7,624 nucleotides of DNA from Gracilibacteraceae bacterium. GTDB taxonomy: Bacteria > Bacillota > Desulfitobacteriia > Desulfitobacteriales > Syntrophobotulaceae. The stretch covers positions 1-7,624 of the forward strand of contig JAISEW010000045.1 in NCBI GenBank assembly GCA_031263945.1. Direction: 5' to 3'. Position 1 is the stretch's first letter. The number at the start of each line of letters is the position of its first letter. The notes beneath the pieces were generated by a model. That model was not told the origin of the DNA. It made no database searches and was given only the letters and a program-made list of their open reading frames with translations. Shown in pieces: positions 1 through 3,796 of this stretch. A program made the position numbers and the translations under genes.

Positions 1-66
1 AAAAGAAACAACTCCCGACCCGCCGTCGCCGCCGCGAACATAAATCTTTGCCTGATCATAAAACAT
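1..66 (-). CDS. obg: GTPase Obg, N-terminal fragment (gene continues past the window start)
   Basis: Obg is a GTP-binding protein that helps assemble the large ribosomal subunit and is tied to stress and sporulation signalling in Bacillota. Only 22 codons lie in the window. The translation begins MFYDQAKIYVRGGDGG and continues SGVVSF, which matches the start of the glycine-rich Obg fold (family pattern MFVDQ-K-YV-GGDGG-G-V-F). The start is the ATG at 66-64, with only a weak purine stretch ahead of it. It begins 32 bases after the stop of the spo0B-like gene and is the last visible gene of the rplU-rpmA-spo0B-obg run. The spo0B-obg neighbourhood is the classic Bacillus arrangement, which supports both calls. 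The G domain and C-terminal domain are outside the window. Confidence 0.9.
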   Translation of the reverse strand, partial: MFYDQAKIYVRGGDGGSGVVSF

Positions 67-98
67 AATCGCCAATCCCGGTTCAAAAACAGTAGTTT

Positions 99-605
99 TC
101 AGACAGACCCTAATAAAAAAACCTCTTGTTTCAGCGGCTCATCTTCCCGATACAATGAATAACGGCAAACAAGCTTTCCTTCAGCCGCCGCCAACTCGAT
201 CACAGCTCTGTATAAATTTTCAGCGTCCTCCGAACCGACGCCGGTGTCCGCGTCCGCGTCGCAAACGTCAACAAAAGCCTGAAACGCCTCCGCCCTCTCC
301 CCGCCAAAAAAAGCCAGCGGACGGGTGAATTCCTCCGCCACCCGAACGACGACTGCGGTTCCGCGCCCGGTCAGGTGAAAATACCACTGCAATACCAGCG
401 CCTGCAGGAGTTCTTCCTCGATACGCGAAATTTCCTGCTGCGGGGCGAGCGTTTTTACCGTTTCTTCTATGCAGGCGAGCGCTTTTTCCGGGCTGCCTAA
501 CTGGATGTAACCCTTTATGACCTGTATGGTATTCAAAAAATCATGCCGCTGCCGGCGGAGAAACTCCGTTTGCCGCAAAAGCAGGCGCCGCTCCGTCTCA
601 ATCAC
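99..605 (-). CDS. Spo0B-like histidine phosphotransferase (stand-alone)
   Basis: This is a protein of about 168 residues resembling Spo0B, the phosphotransferase that moves phosphate between Spo0F and Spo0A in the Bacillus sporulation phosphorelay. Near the N terminus lies the Spo0B-type helical segment around RQRHDFLNTIQVIKGYIQLG, with the probable phosphorylated His at residue 21. A helical-hairpin segment follows (ALACIEETVKTL). The C-terminal half (roughly residues 90-168) should correspond to the degenerate ATPase-like domain, but no kinase N, G1 or G2 box is visible. No signal peptide or membrane segment is present. I chose the GTG at 605 because GAAGGTG at 617-611 is a well-spaced ribosome binding site; a TTG at 623 in the same frame would add six residues. 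It lies between rpmA and obg, where spo0B sits in Bacillus. Function in an actual phosphorelay is inferred; a truncated sensor kinase is the alternative. Confidence 0.75.
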   Translation of the reverse strand: MIETERRLLLRQTEFLRRQRHDFLNTIQVIKGYIQLGSPEKALACIEETVKTLAPQQEISRIEEELLQALVLQWYFHLTGRGTAVVVRVAEEFTRPLAFFGGERAEAFQAFVDVCDADADTGVGSEDAENLYRAVIELAAAEGKLVCRYSLYREDEPLKQEVFLLGSV

Positions 606-637
606 ATTCACACCTTCAGGCAATCGAAAGCGATCCC

Positions 638-913
638 TTACGCTGTGACGGCCGCCGGCCGCTGCGGGTAAACACTGACCTTCTTGCGGTATTTATCCCG
701 GCGCTCAAATTTTACATAGCCGTCGATAAGGGCAAAAATCGTGTCGTCCCGGCCCAGACCCGTGTTATTACCGGGATGGATCTTGGTGCCCCTCTGCCGG
801 ATCAAAATATTGCCCGCTGCGACGTACTGGCCGTCGGAGCGTTTAACGCCGAGACGTTGAGCCTGACTGTCGCGCCCGTTGCGGGTGCTGCCCATTCCTT
901 TTTTATGCGCCAT
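638..913 (-). CDS. rpmA: 50S ribosomal protein L27
   Basis: L27 is a large-subunit protein whose N-terminal tail reaches the peptidyl-transferase centre. The 91-residue product starts MAHKKGMGSTRNGRDS and carries the family blocks QRLGVKRSDGQ (residues 19-29), GNILIRQRGTKIHPGNN (34-50) and GRDDTIFALIDGYVKFE (54-70). The ATG at 913 is preceded by GAGG at a 9-base spacing. In most Bacillota, L27 carries an extra N-terminal peptide of about nine residues that is removed by the cysteine protease Prp, encoded between rplU and rpmA. Here the in-frame sequence upstream of the ATG reaches the rplU stop after eight codons with no such peptide, and only 24 bases separate the two genes, so prp is absent from its usual place. 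The short C-terminal tail (PQRPAAVTA) is not distinctive. Confidence 0.98.
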   Translation of the reverse strand: MAHKKGMGSTRNGRDSQAQRLGVKRSDGQYVAAGNILIRQRGTKIHPGNNTGLGRDDTIFALIDGYVKFERRDKYRKKVSVYPQRPAAVTA

Positions 914-937
914 GCGGTTTCGCCTCTTTCCTCTGTC

Positions 938-1261
938 TTAGGCCGCGTTATCGACCTGAATGCTTTCGATCTGGATCCTCGTATAAAGCTGCCGGTGTCC
1001 GCGTTTCACCCGCACATGCTTCTTAGGCTTATAGCGAAAAGCGACGATTTTTTTGCCTTTGACATGCTCCAGCACTTTGACCTGAACTGTCGCTCCCTTT
1101 ACCAGGGGGTCTCCGATCAGCAGACCTTCCTCCCCCGAAACCAGTAACACTTCTGTGAGTTCGACCGTGGAATCCGCTTCGACCGCCAATTTTTCCACAT
1201 TAAGCACATCCCCGGGACTGACCAGGTACTGCTTGCCACCAGTCTGTAAAACCGCGTACAT
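938..1261 (-). CDS. rplU: 50S ribosomal protein L21
   Basis: L21 is a primary 23S rRNA-binding protein of the large subunit. The 107-residue product begins MYAVLQTGGKQYLVSPGDVL, the standard L21 start, and contains the basic RNA-binding block KPKKHVRVKRGHRQ at residues 78-91. The frame stays open upstream to 1402, but that extension crosses the promoter -10 box and has no family similarity, so the ATG at 1261 is used. It is preceded by GAAGGG at a spacing of about 9-10 bases. It is the first gene of the rplU-rpmA-spo0B-like-obg unit and is followed by rpmA after 24 bases. Length is close to the usual 102-105 residues. Confidence 0.98.
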   Translation of the reverse strand: MYAVLQTGGKQYLVSPGDVLNVEKLAVEADSTVELTEVLLVSGEEGLLIGDPLVKGATVQVKVLEHVKGKKIVAFRYKPKKHVRVKRGHRQLYTRIQIESIQVDNAA

Positions 1262-1367
1262 TCTCTCTCGTCCCTTCTTGAAATCTCGCCCGCCGCAGGC
1301 CGATCCGCGCCGCGAATCAGTTAATGCCCGCCCGGAGCGGCATTGTCCGCATAATTTCTTCTCAGAC
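1262..1367 (-). promoter_or_regulatory. Structured 5' leader of rplU (candidate L21 leader)
   Basis: From the predicted transcription start near 1367 to the rplU ATG there are about 105 bases that can fold into successive hairpins. One pairs 1339-1344 with 1323-1328 (AATGCC with GGCATT) and adds a short inner GC stem. A second covers 1302-1318 and has seven pairs with one wobble and a three-base loop. A GC-rich segment follows before the ribosome binding site. Bacillota rplU leaders are known to form a conserved RNA (the L21 leader) thought to mediate feedback by ribosomal protein. Membership of that family is inferred from position and structure only. Confidence 0.45.
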
Positions 1368-1373
1368 CAATAG

Positions 1374-1402
1374 ATTATACATATCATCAGCCGATTTGTC
1401 AA
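1374..1402 (-). promoter_or_regulatory. Sigma-A promoter of the rplU operon
   Basis: On the minus strand a perfect -35 box TTGACA (1402-1397) is followed after exactly 17 bases by a perfect -10 box TATAAT (1379-1374). Transcription should start near 1367. A consensus promoter of this strength suits a ribosomal-protein operon. No other promoter is evident for rpmA, the spo0B-like gene or obg within the window. Confidence 0.88.
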
Positions 1403-1465
1403 ATGTGATTTTTATTCGCCAAAACCTGGAAATCCGCGCCGGCAGCGACATCTGTCTCTTTCTAC

Positions 1466-1490
1466 AAAATTTATCGAAAAATTAAATTTT
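1466..1490. repeat. AT-rich inverted repeat between the divergent rplU and sigma-factor units
   Basis: AAAATTTA at 1466-1473 is exactly complementary to TAAATTTT at 1483-1490, with a nine-base spacer. It lies upstream of both divergent transcription units. Such a stretch may serve as a curved or UP-like promoter element, or as a binding site. No function can be assigned from sequence. Confidence 0.35.
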
Positions 1491-1518
1491 TTCTCAATAA
1501 TTTAAGAAGGATTTTGCT

Positions 1519-1546
1519 TTGACATGAAGAAATATCCTGTTACTCC
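1519..1546 (+). promoter_or_regulatory. Possible promoter for the leader ORF and ECF sigma gene
   Basis: A perfect TTGACA lies at 1519-1524. After 16 bases comes TACTCC (1541-1546), preceded by a TG in the extended -10 position (1538-1539). The -10 match is poor. A better AT-rich hexamer, GATAAT at 1549-1554, is 24 bases away, too far for a standard promoter. I saw no convincing ECF-type -35/-10 pair (AAC near -35, CGTC near -10) that would show autoregulation. Confidence 0.3.
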
Positions 1547-1563
1547 AAGATAATGCGGAGTAA
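1540..1563 (+). repeat. 7-bp inverted repeat upstream of the leader ORF
   Basis: TTACTCC (1540-1546) and GGAGTAA (1557-1563) are exact inverted copies around a ten-base loop. The repeat lies ten bases before the ribosome binding site of the leader ORF. The CTCC arm could also pair with the GGAG of that site (1576-1579), so it may act as an operator in DNA or as a folding element in RNA. Both readings are inference. Confidence 0.35.
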
Positions 1564-1587
1564 ATACGTAATAAAGGAGGGAGTTTT

Positions 1588-1677
1588 ATGATTTTCGAGG
1601 ACTTGTCCGGGGTTTTTTGCGGAAAAATCAATCTTAGTATTTCTTTGTCCGAGAAATACCCACTAATCCGGAGGTGA
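1588..1677 (+). CDS. Candidate 29-residue leader ORF before the ECF sigma factor
   Basis: This short frame starts at an ATG placed seven bases after AAAGGAGG (1573-1580), one of the strongest ribosome binding sites in the window. It encodes MIFEDLSGVFCGKINLSISL followed by SEKYPLIRR. Its TGA stop (1675-1677) falls inside the ribosome binding site of the sigma factor gene, five bases before that gene's ATG, so translation of the two could be coupled. The peptide has no signal sequence or membrane helix and matches no family I recognise. An 8-bp hairpin occupies its last third. It could be a regulatory leader peptide, a tiny partner of the sigma factor, or a chance frame; the strong binding site and stop placement favour real translation. 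Confidence 0.45.
   Translation: MIFEDLSGVFCGKINLSISLSEKYPLIRR
1637..1659 (+). promoter_or_regulatory. Hairpin just before the sigma-factor ribosome binding site
   Basis: GTATTTCT (1637-1644) and AGAAATAC (1652-1659) form a perfect 8-bp stem with a seven-base loop. Three more pairs (TTA 1634-1636 with TAA 1664-1666) can stack across a four-base bulge. The stem ends about ten bases before GGAGGTGAT at 1670-1678 and lies wholly inside the leader ORF, so ribosomes translating that ORF would open it. No T-run follows, so it is not an intrinsic terminator. Confidence 0.5.
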
Positions 1678-1682
1678 TATTG

Positions 1683-2174
1683 ATGATTTCTAATGAATTG
1701 GCGGAAAAACTCTATGAAGAAAATGCCCATTATTTACGCAGCATTCTAAGCAAGATCGAAAAAGACAAATCGCATATCGACGATATCTTACAGGAGACAT
1801 TCTGCAAGGCCTTTCAATCGTTTGAGCAGCTGCGTGACATCTCAAAATTCCGATACTGGATCAGCAGGATCGCCGTCAATCAGTGCTACGAGTACTTCCG
1901 CCGTAAACGGGAAGTGCCGTCCGACATCATTGACAGCCCTTCCTGCTATGTGAATCTGGATTTCCTGCTTGATAAAGACCTGATGATGCGGGCGCTGCAA
2001 GAACTGAAACAGGAAGAACAAGAACTTTTCATCATGAAATATTTCTTTGATCTGGACCTGCCGGATATCGCCGGTCTGCTGGAAATCACCGTGAGCAACG
2101 CCAGCGTCCGTCTGCACCGCGCCAGAACCAAATTGAAACATATTTTGAAGATCCATGAAAGCGAGTGCTGTTAA
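1683..2174 (+). CDS. RNA polymerase sigma factor, ECF subfamily
   Basis: ECF sigma factors direct RNA polymerase to a small regulon in response to envelope or other stress. The 163-residue product has a sigma-2 region at about residues 12-77, including DDILQETFCKAFQSFEQL (33-50) and the -10-recognition helix ending YFRRKR (71-76). A linker follows, then sigma-4 (about 97-157) with the helix-turn-helix DLPDIAGLLEITVSNASVRL (125-144). The ATG at 1683 is chosen because GGAGGTGAT at 1670-1678 is a perfect ribosome binding site eight bases ahead; upstream in-frame GTG and TTG codons lie within or beside it. The protein ends ECC, and its other cysteines are at 41, 68 and 88. No anti-sigma gene adjoins it: cysK converges from the right and the rplU operon diverges on the left. 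The target regulon is unknown, and codon use is less GC-rich than in prfA and prmC. Confidence 0.93.
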   Translation: MISNELAEKLYEENAHYLRSILSKIEKDKSHIDDILQETFCKAFQSFEQLRDISKFRYWISRIAVNQCYEYFRRKREVPSDIIDSPSCYVNLDFLLDKDLMMRALQELKQEEQELFIMKYFFDLDLPDIAGLLEITVSNASVRLHRARTKLKHILKIHESECC

Positions 2175-2181
2175 GTTTTTC

Positions 2182-2233
2182 TTGGGCCGCGCCGGCCAAT
2201 AAGCGGTCCAGTTGACGCCGCGATCTCGCGGCG
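2182..2233. other. Two GC-rich stem-loops after the sigma factor gene
   Basis: GGCCG (2185-2189) pairs with CGGCC (2193-2197) across a three-base loop, with flanking TT and AA able to pair around a bulged G. CGCCGCGA (2216-2223) is exactly complementary to TCGCGGCG (2226-2233). Neither is followed by a run of T on the plus strand. They may slow polymerase or protect the 3' end of the sigma mRNA. Confidence 0.45.
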
Positions 2234-2239
2234 CGGCAA

Positions 2240-2287
2240 GGCGCCGGGTCCCGCTAATATGTTGTTGTATTCGCGGGACCTGACGCC
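2240..2287. other. Long imperfect stem-loop between convergent sigma and cysK genes
   Basis: The arms 2240-2254 and 2273-2287 pair over 14 of 15 positions: GGCG with CGCC, one C-A mismatch, then CGGGTCCCGC with GCGGGACCTG including one wobble. Inside the loop, AATA (2256-2259) and TATT (2268-2271) can add four pairs. No T-run follows on either strand, so a bidirectional Rho-independent terminator is not clearly shown. The 174 bases from 2175 to 2348 hold no credible gene; beyond these stems only a short AGCC/GGCT hairpin (2290-2299) is visible. Confidence 0.55.
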
Positions 2288-2348
2288 ACAGCCATAGGCT
2301 CGAAAAGGCAATTCAATTGGACAGTTTATTTGTTGGCTGCTACTTTCC

Positions 2349-3284
2349 TTATTCCTGAGAGTATAGCACTGTAGACAAATAGCGCTCTCCGGTGTCCGGC
2401 AAAACGGCTACGATGAGTTTGCCCTTGTTTTCCGGGCGCTTGGCGATCTCCGCCGCCGCGAACACCGCCGCGCCGGAGGAAATACCCACGAGCAGCCCTT
2501 CGGTTTTAGCCAGCTCCCGCGAAGCGGTAAAAGCCTCGTCGTTTTTCACGGTAAAAATTTCGTCGATGATCGAGCGATTCAGGACGGCGGGCACGAACCC
2601 CGGGCCGATGCCCTGGATCTTATGGGAACCGGAGCGGTTTTCCGACAGCACCGGCGAATCAAAAGGCTCGACCGCCACGACCCGCACGCCTGGTTTCTTC
2701 TGTTTCAGGACTTCCCCGACGCCGGTGATCGTGCCGCCGGTGCCGACGCCGCTGACGACTATATCGACCGCGCCGTCCGTGTCGCGCCAGATTTCCTGTG
2801 CCGTGGTCTGGCGGTGGATCTCCGGATTGGCCGGATTGTCGAACTGACCGGGGATGTAGGAATCCGGGGTTTGGGCCGCCAGTTCCTTCGCTTTGGCTAC
2901 CGCGCCTTTCATGCCTTCCGCTCCCGGGGTCAGCACGAGTTCGGCGCCCAGGGCTTTCAGGAGGTTGCGGCGCTCAATGCTCATGGTTTCCGGCATGGTC
3001 AAAATGAGCCGGTATCCGCGGACCGTCGCCACAAAAGCGAGCGCGACGCCGGTATTCCCGCTCGTGGGTTCGATCAGAGTCGTGCCTTTTTTGATCAGCC
3101 CTTTTTCCTCGCCGTCCTTGATCAGCGCGTAACCGATGCGATCCTTGACGGAGGACAGCGGGTTGTAGTATTCCAGCTTGGCGACGACTGTGGCCTCCAG
3201 TTTTTTTTGCGCGTTGTAATTCGTGAGTTCCAGCAACGGAGTGTTCCCGATGAGATCTGTCAAGGTTTTAGCGATTTTCGCCAT
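2349..3284 (-). CDS. cysK: Cysteine synthase (O-acetylserine sulfhydrylase)
   Basis: CysK is a cytosolic PLP enzyme that joins O-acetylserine and sulfide to make cysteine. The 311-residue product carries the expected motifs in order. LIGNTPLLEL is at 11-20, and NPLSSVKDRIG at 41-51 holds the PLP Schiff-base lysine (K47). The substrate loop TSGNTG is at 74-79, and the phosphate-binding GTGGTITGVG is at 181-190. HKIQGIGPGF is at 221-230, GISSGAA at 267-273, with a serine contacting the PLP ring nitrogen, and PDTGERYLS at 296-304. Length is typical of the CysK type. The ATG at 3284 follows AGGAGG (3297-3292) at a seven-base spacing. It is transcribed alone from its own promoter, divergent from rpmE and convergent with the sigma factor gene. 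Cystathionine beta-synthase is less likely, as there is no extra heme or CBS domain. Confidence 0.96.
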   Translation of the reverse strand: MAKIAKTLTDLIGNTPLLELTNYNAQKKLEATVVAKLEYYNPLSSVKDRIGYALIKDGEEKGLIKKGTTLIEPTSGNTGVALAFVATVRGYRLILTMPETMSIERRNLLKALGAELVLTPGAEGMKGAVAKAKELAAQTPDSYIPGQFDNPANPEIHRQTTAQEIWRDTDGAVDIVVSGVGTGGTITGVGEVLKQKKPGVRVVAVEPFDSPVLSENRSGSHKIQGIGPGFVPAVLNRSIIDEIFTVKNDEAFTASRELAKTEGLLVGISSGAAVFAAAEIAKRPENKGKLIVAVLPDTGERYLSTVLYSQE

Positions 3285-3309
3285 GATTGCGCCTCCTCGT
3301 AAAATTTTG

Positions 3310-3355
3310 GCGGGCAGCCCGCATAAAATAATGTTCGCATATATGTTTAATATGC
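3310..3355 (-). promoter_or_regulatory. cysK leader: inverted repeat at the start site and a GC hairpin
   Basis: The leader runs from about 3355 to 3285. GCATAT (3337-3342) and ATATGC (3350-3355) form an inverted repeat covering roughly +1 to +19, a place where a repressor could block transcription. Further on, GCGGGC and GCCCGC flank one base at 3310-3322 and can form a short GC hairpin about a dozen bases before the ribosome binding site. The leader is too short for a T-box. The regulator, if any, is unknown. Confidence 0.35.
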
Positions 3356-3361
3356 TTTTTT

Positions 3362-3390
3362 ATTGTATCATCGGCCCTCAAGTCTGTCAA
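3362..3390 (-). promoter_or_regulatory. Sigma-A promoter of cysK
   Basis: On the minus strand TTGACA (3390-3385) is followed after 17 bases by TACAAT (3367-3362), a five-of-six -10 box. Transcription should begin near 3355. The promoter is back to back with that of rpmE, with 30 bases between their -35 boxes. Confidence 0.82.
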
Positions 3391-3420
3391 GGGTTATCGG
3401 TGAAAAAATGTCAAAAATTC

Positions 3421-3449
3421 TTGACTATCCGTTACGAAAATGTTAAACT
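3421..3449 (+). promoter_or_regulatory. Sigma-A promoter of rpmE
   Basis: TTGACT (3421-3426, five of six matches) is followed after 17 bases by TAAACT (3444-3449, four of six). Transcription should start near 3456, giving a leader of about 38 bases before rpmE. GTCAA (3410-3414) and the TTGAC of this -35 box form an inverted repeat, which could be an operator overlapping the promoter. Confidence 0.65.
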
Positions 3450-3493
3450 GACGAAGTTGATATTCGCACCAAAACCAGAAAAGAGGGCAGGGC

Positions 3494-3694
3494 GTGAAAG
3501 AAAAAATTCATCCGAAGTACGGGGCCAGTACCATAACCTGTGCTTGCGGCAATGTAATTGAAACCGGCAGCACTAAAAAGGACATAAAAGTGGAAATTTG
3601 CTCCAAATGCCATCCTTTTTATACGGGTGTGCAAAGATTCGTGGATTCCGGCGGCCGGGTAGATCGTTTCAAGAGAAAATACGGCTTGCAGTAG
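3494..3694 (+). CDS. rpmE: 50S ribosomal protein L31 (zinc-binding form)
   Basis: L31 bridges the large subunit and the small-subunit head. The 66-residue product starts with GTG and reads MKEKIHPKYG, followed by TCACGN and VEICSKCHPFYTG, ending VDRFKRKYGLQ. All four zinc-ligand cysteines (16, 18, 36, 39) are present, so this is the zinc-dependent C+ form rather than the zinc-free type induced in zinc limitation. The GTG at 3494 is required because the MKE-IHP start is universal in the family; GAGGG about eight bases upstream serves as ribosome binding site. It has its own promoter and is followed by a structured spacer before prfA. The rpmE-prfA-prmC order is common in Bacillota. Confidence 0.97.
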   Translation: MKEKIHPKYGASTITCACGNVIETGSTKKDIKVEICSKCHPFYTGVQRFVDSGGRVDRFKRKYGLQ

Positions 3695-3716
3695 CCGCCA
3701 TAAGTTTATGAAACCA

Positions 3717-3744
3717 AGGAAGTACTGATTAATCAGTGCTTCCT
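3717..3744 (+). other. Near-perfect 28-base palindrome in the rpmE-prfA spacer
   Basis: AGGAAGTACTGATT (3717-3730) pairs with AATCAGTGCTTCCT (3731-3744) in full except for one T-G wobble. In RNA it forms a hairpin of about 12-13 pairs with a tight loop. In DNA it could also be an operator. It sits directly before the putative terminator at 3746-3769. Confidence 0.6.
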
Positions 3745-3745
3745 C

Positions 3746-3769
3746 AAGCAGAGCGGCAGCTCTGCTTTT
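3746..3769 (+). terminator. Putative intrinsic terminator between rpmE and prfA
   Basis: AAGCAGAGC (3746-3754) pairs perfectly with GCTCTGCTT (3759-3767) across the loop GGCA, and the stem runs into a short T-tract (TTTTCCTT). The tract is modest, so partial readthrough into prfA is likely, especially as I see no convincing promoter for prfA in the spacer. An alternative pairing of CAAGGAA (3715-3721) with TTCCTTG (3768-3774) would use part of the T-tract. Confidence 0.6.
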
Positions 3770-3796
3770 CCTTGCGCTTAGAAAGTCGGTGAGGCC

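Noticed and set aside
1262..1402. A 47-residue N-terminal extension of L21
   Set aside because: The frame is open, but it would overlap the rplU promoter, has no family similarity, and the standard L21 start MYAVLQTGGKQY has its own ribosome binding site.
1494..1730. Minus-strand open frame of 78 codons opposite the leader ORF and sigma start
   Set aside because: No ribosome binding site precedes it, and it is antisense to the sigma gene start. Its Phe, Ile and Lys-rich make-up reflects local AT content.
1842..2156. Minus-strand open frames opposite the sigma factor gene, considered as an anti-sigma gene
   Set aside because: No membrane helix, zinc-binding anti-sigma motif or ribosome binding site is present; they mirror the sigma coding sequence.
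2240..2287. Stem-loop read as an insertion-sequence end or attachment site
   Set aside because: No transposase or integrase, no target-site duplication and no matching second end are visible in the window.
2622..3302. Long open frame (226 codons) on the plus strand opposite cysK
   Set aside because: It is entirely antisense to a clear cysK with all catalytic motifs. The translation is rich in Arg, Asp and Ala as expected of a GC-rich shadow and matches no family.
3285..3355. T-box or SAM riboswitch in the cysK leader
   Set aside because: The leader is only about 70 bases and lacks the conserved T-box or SAM core sequences.
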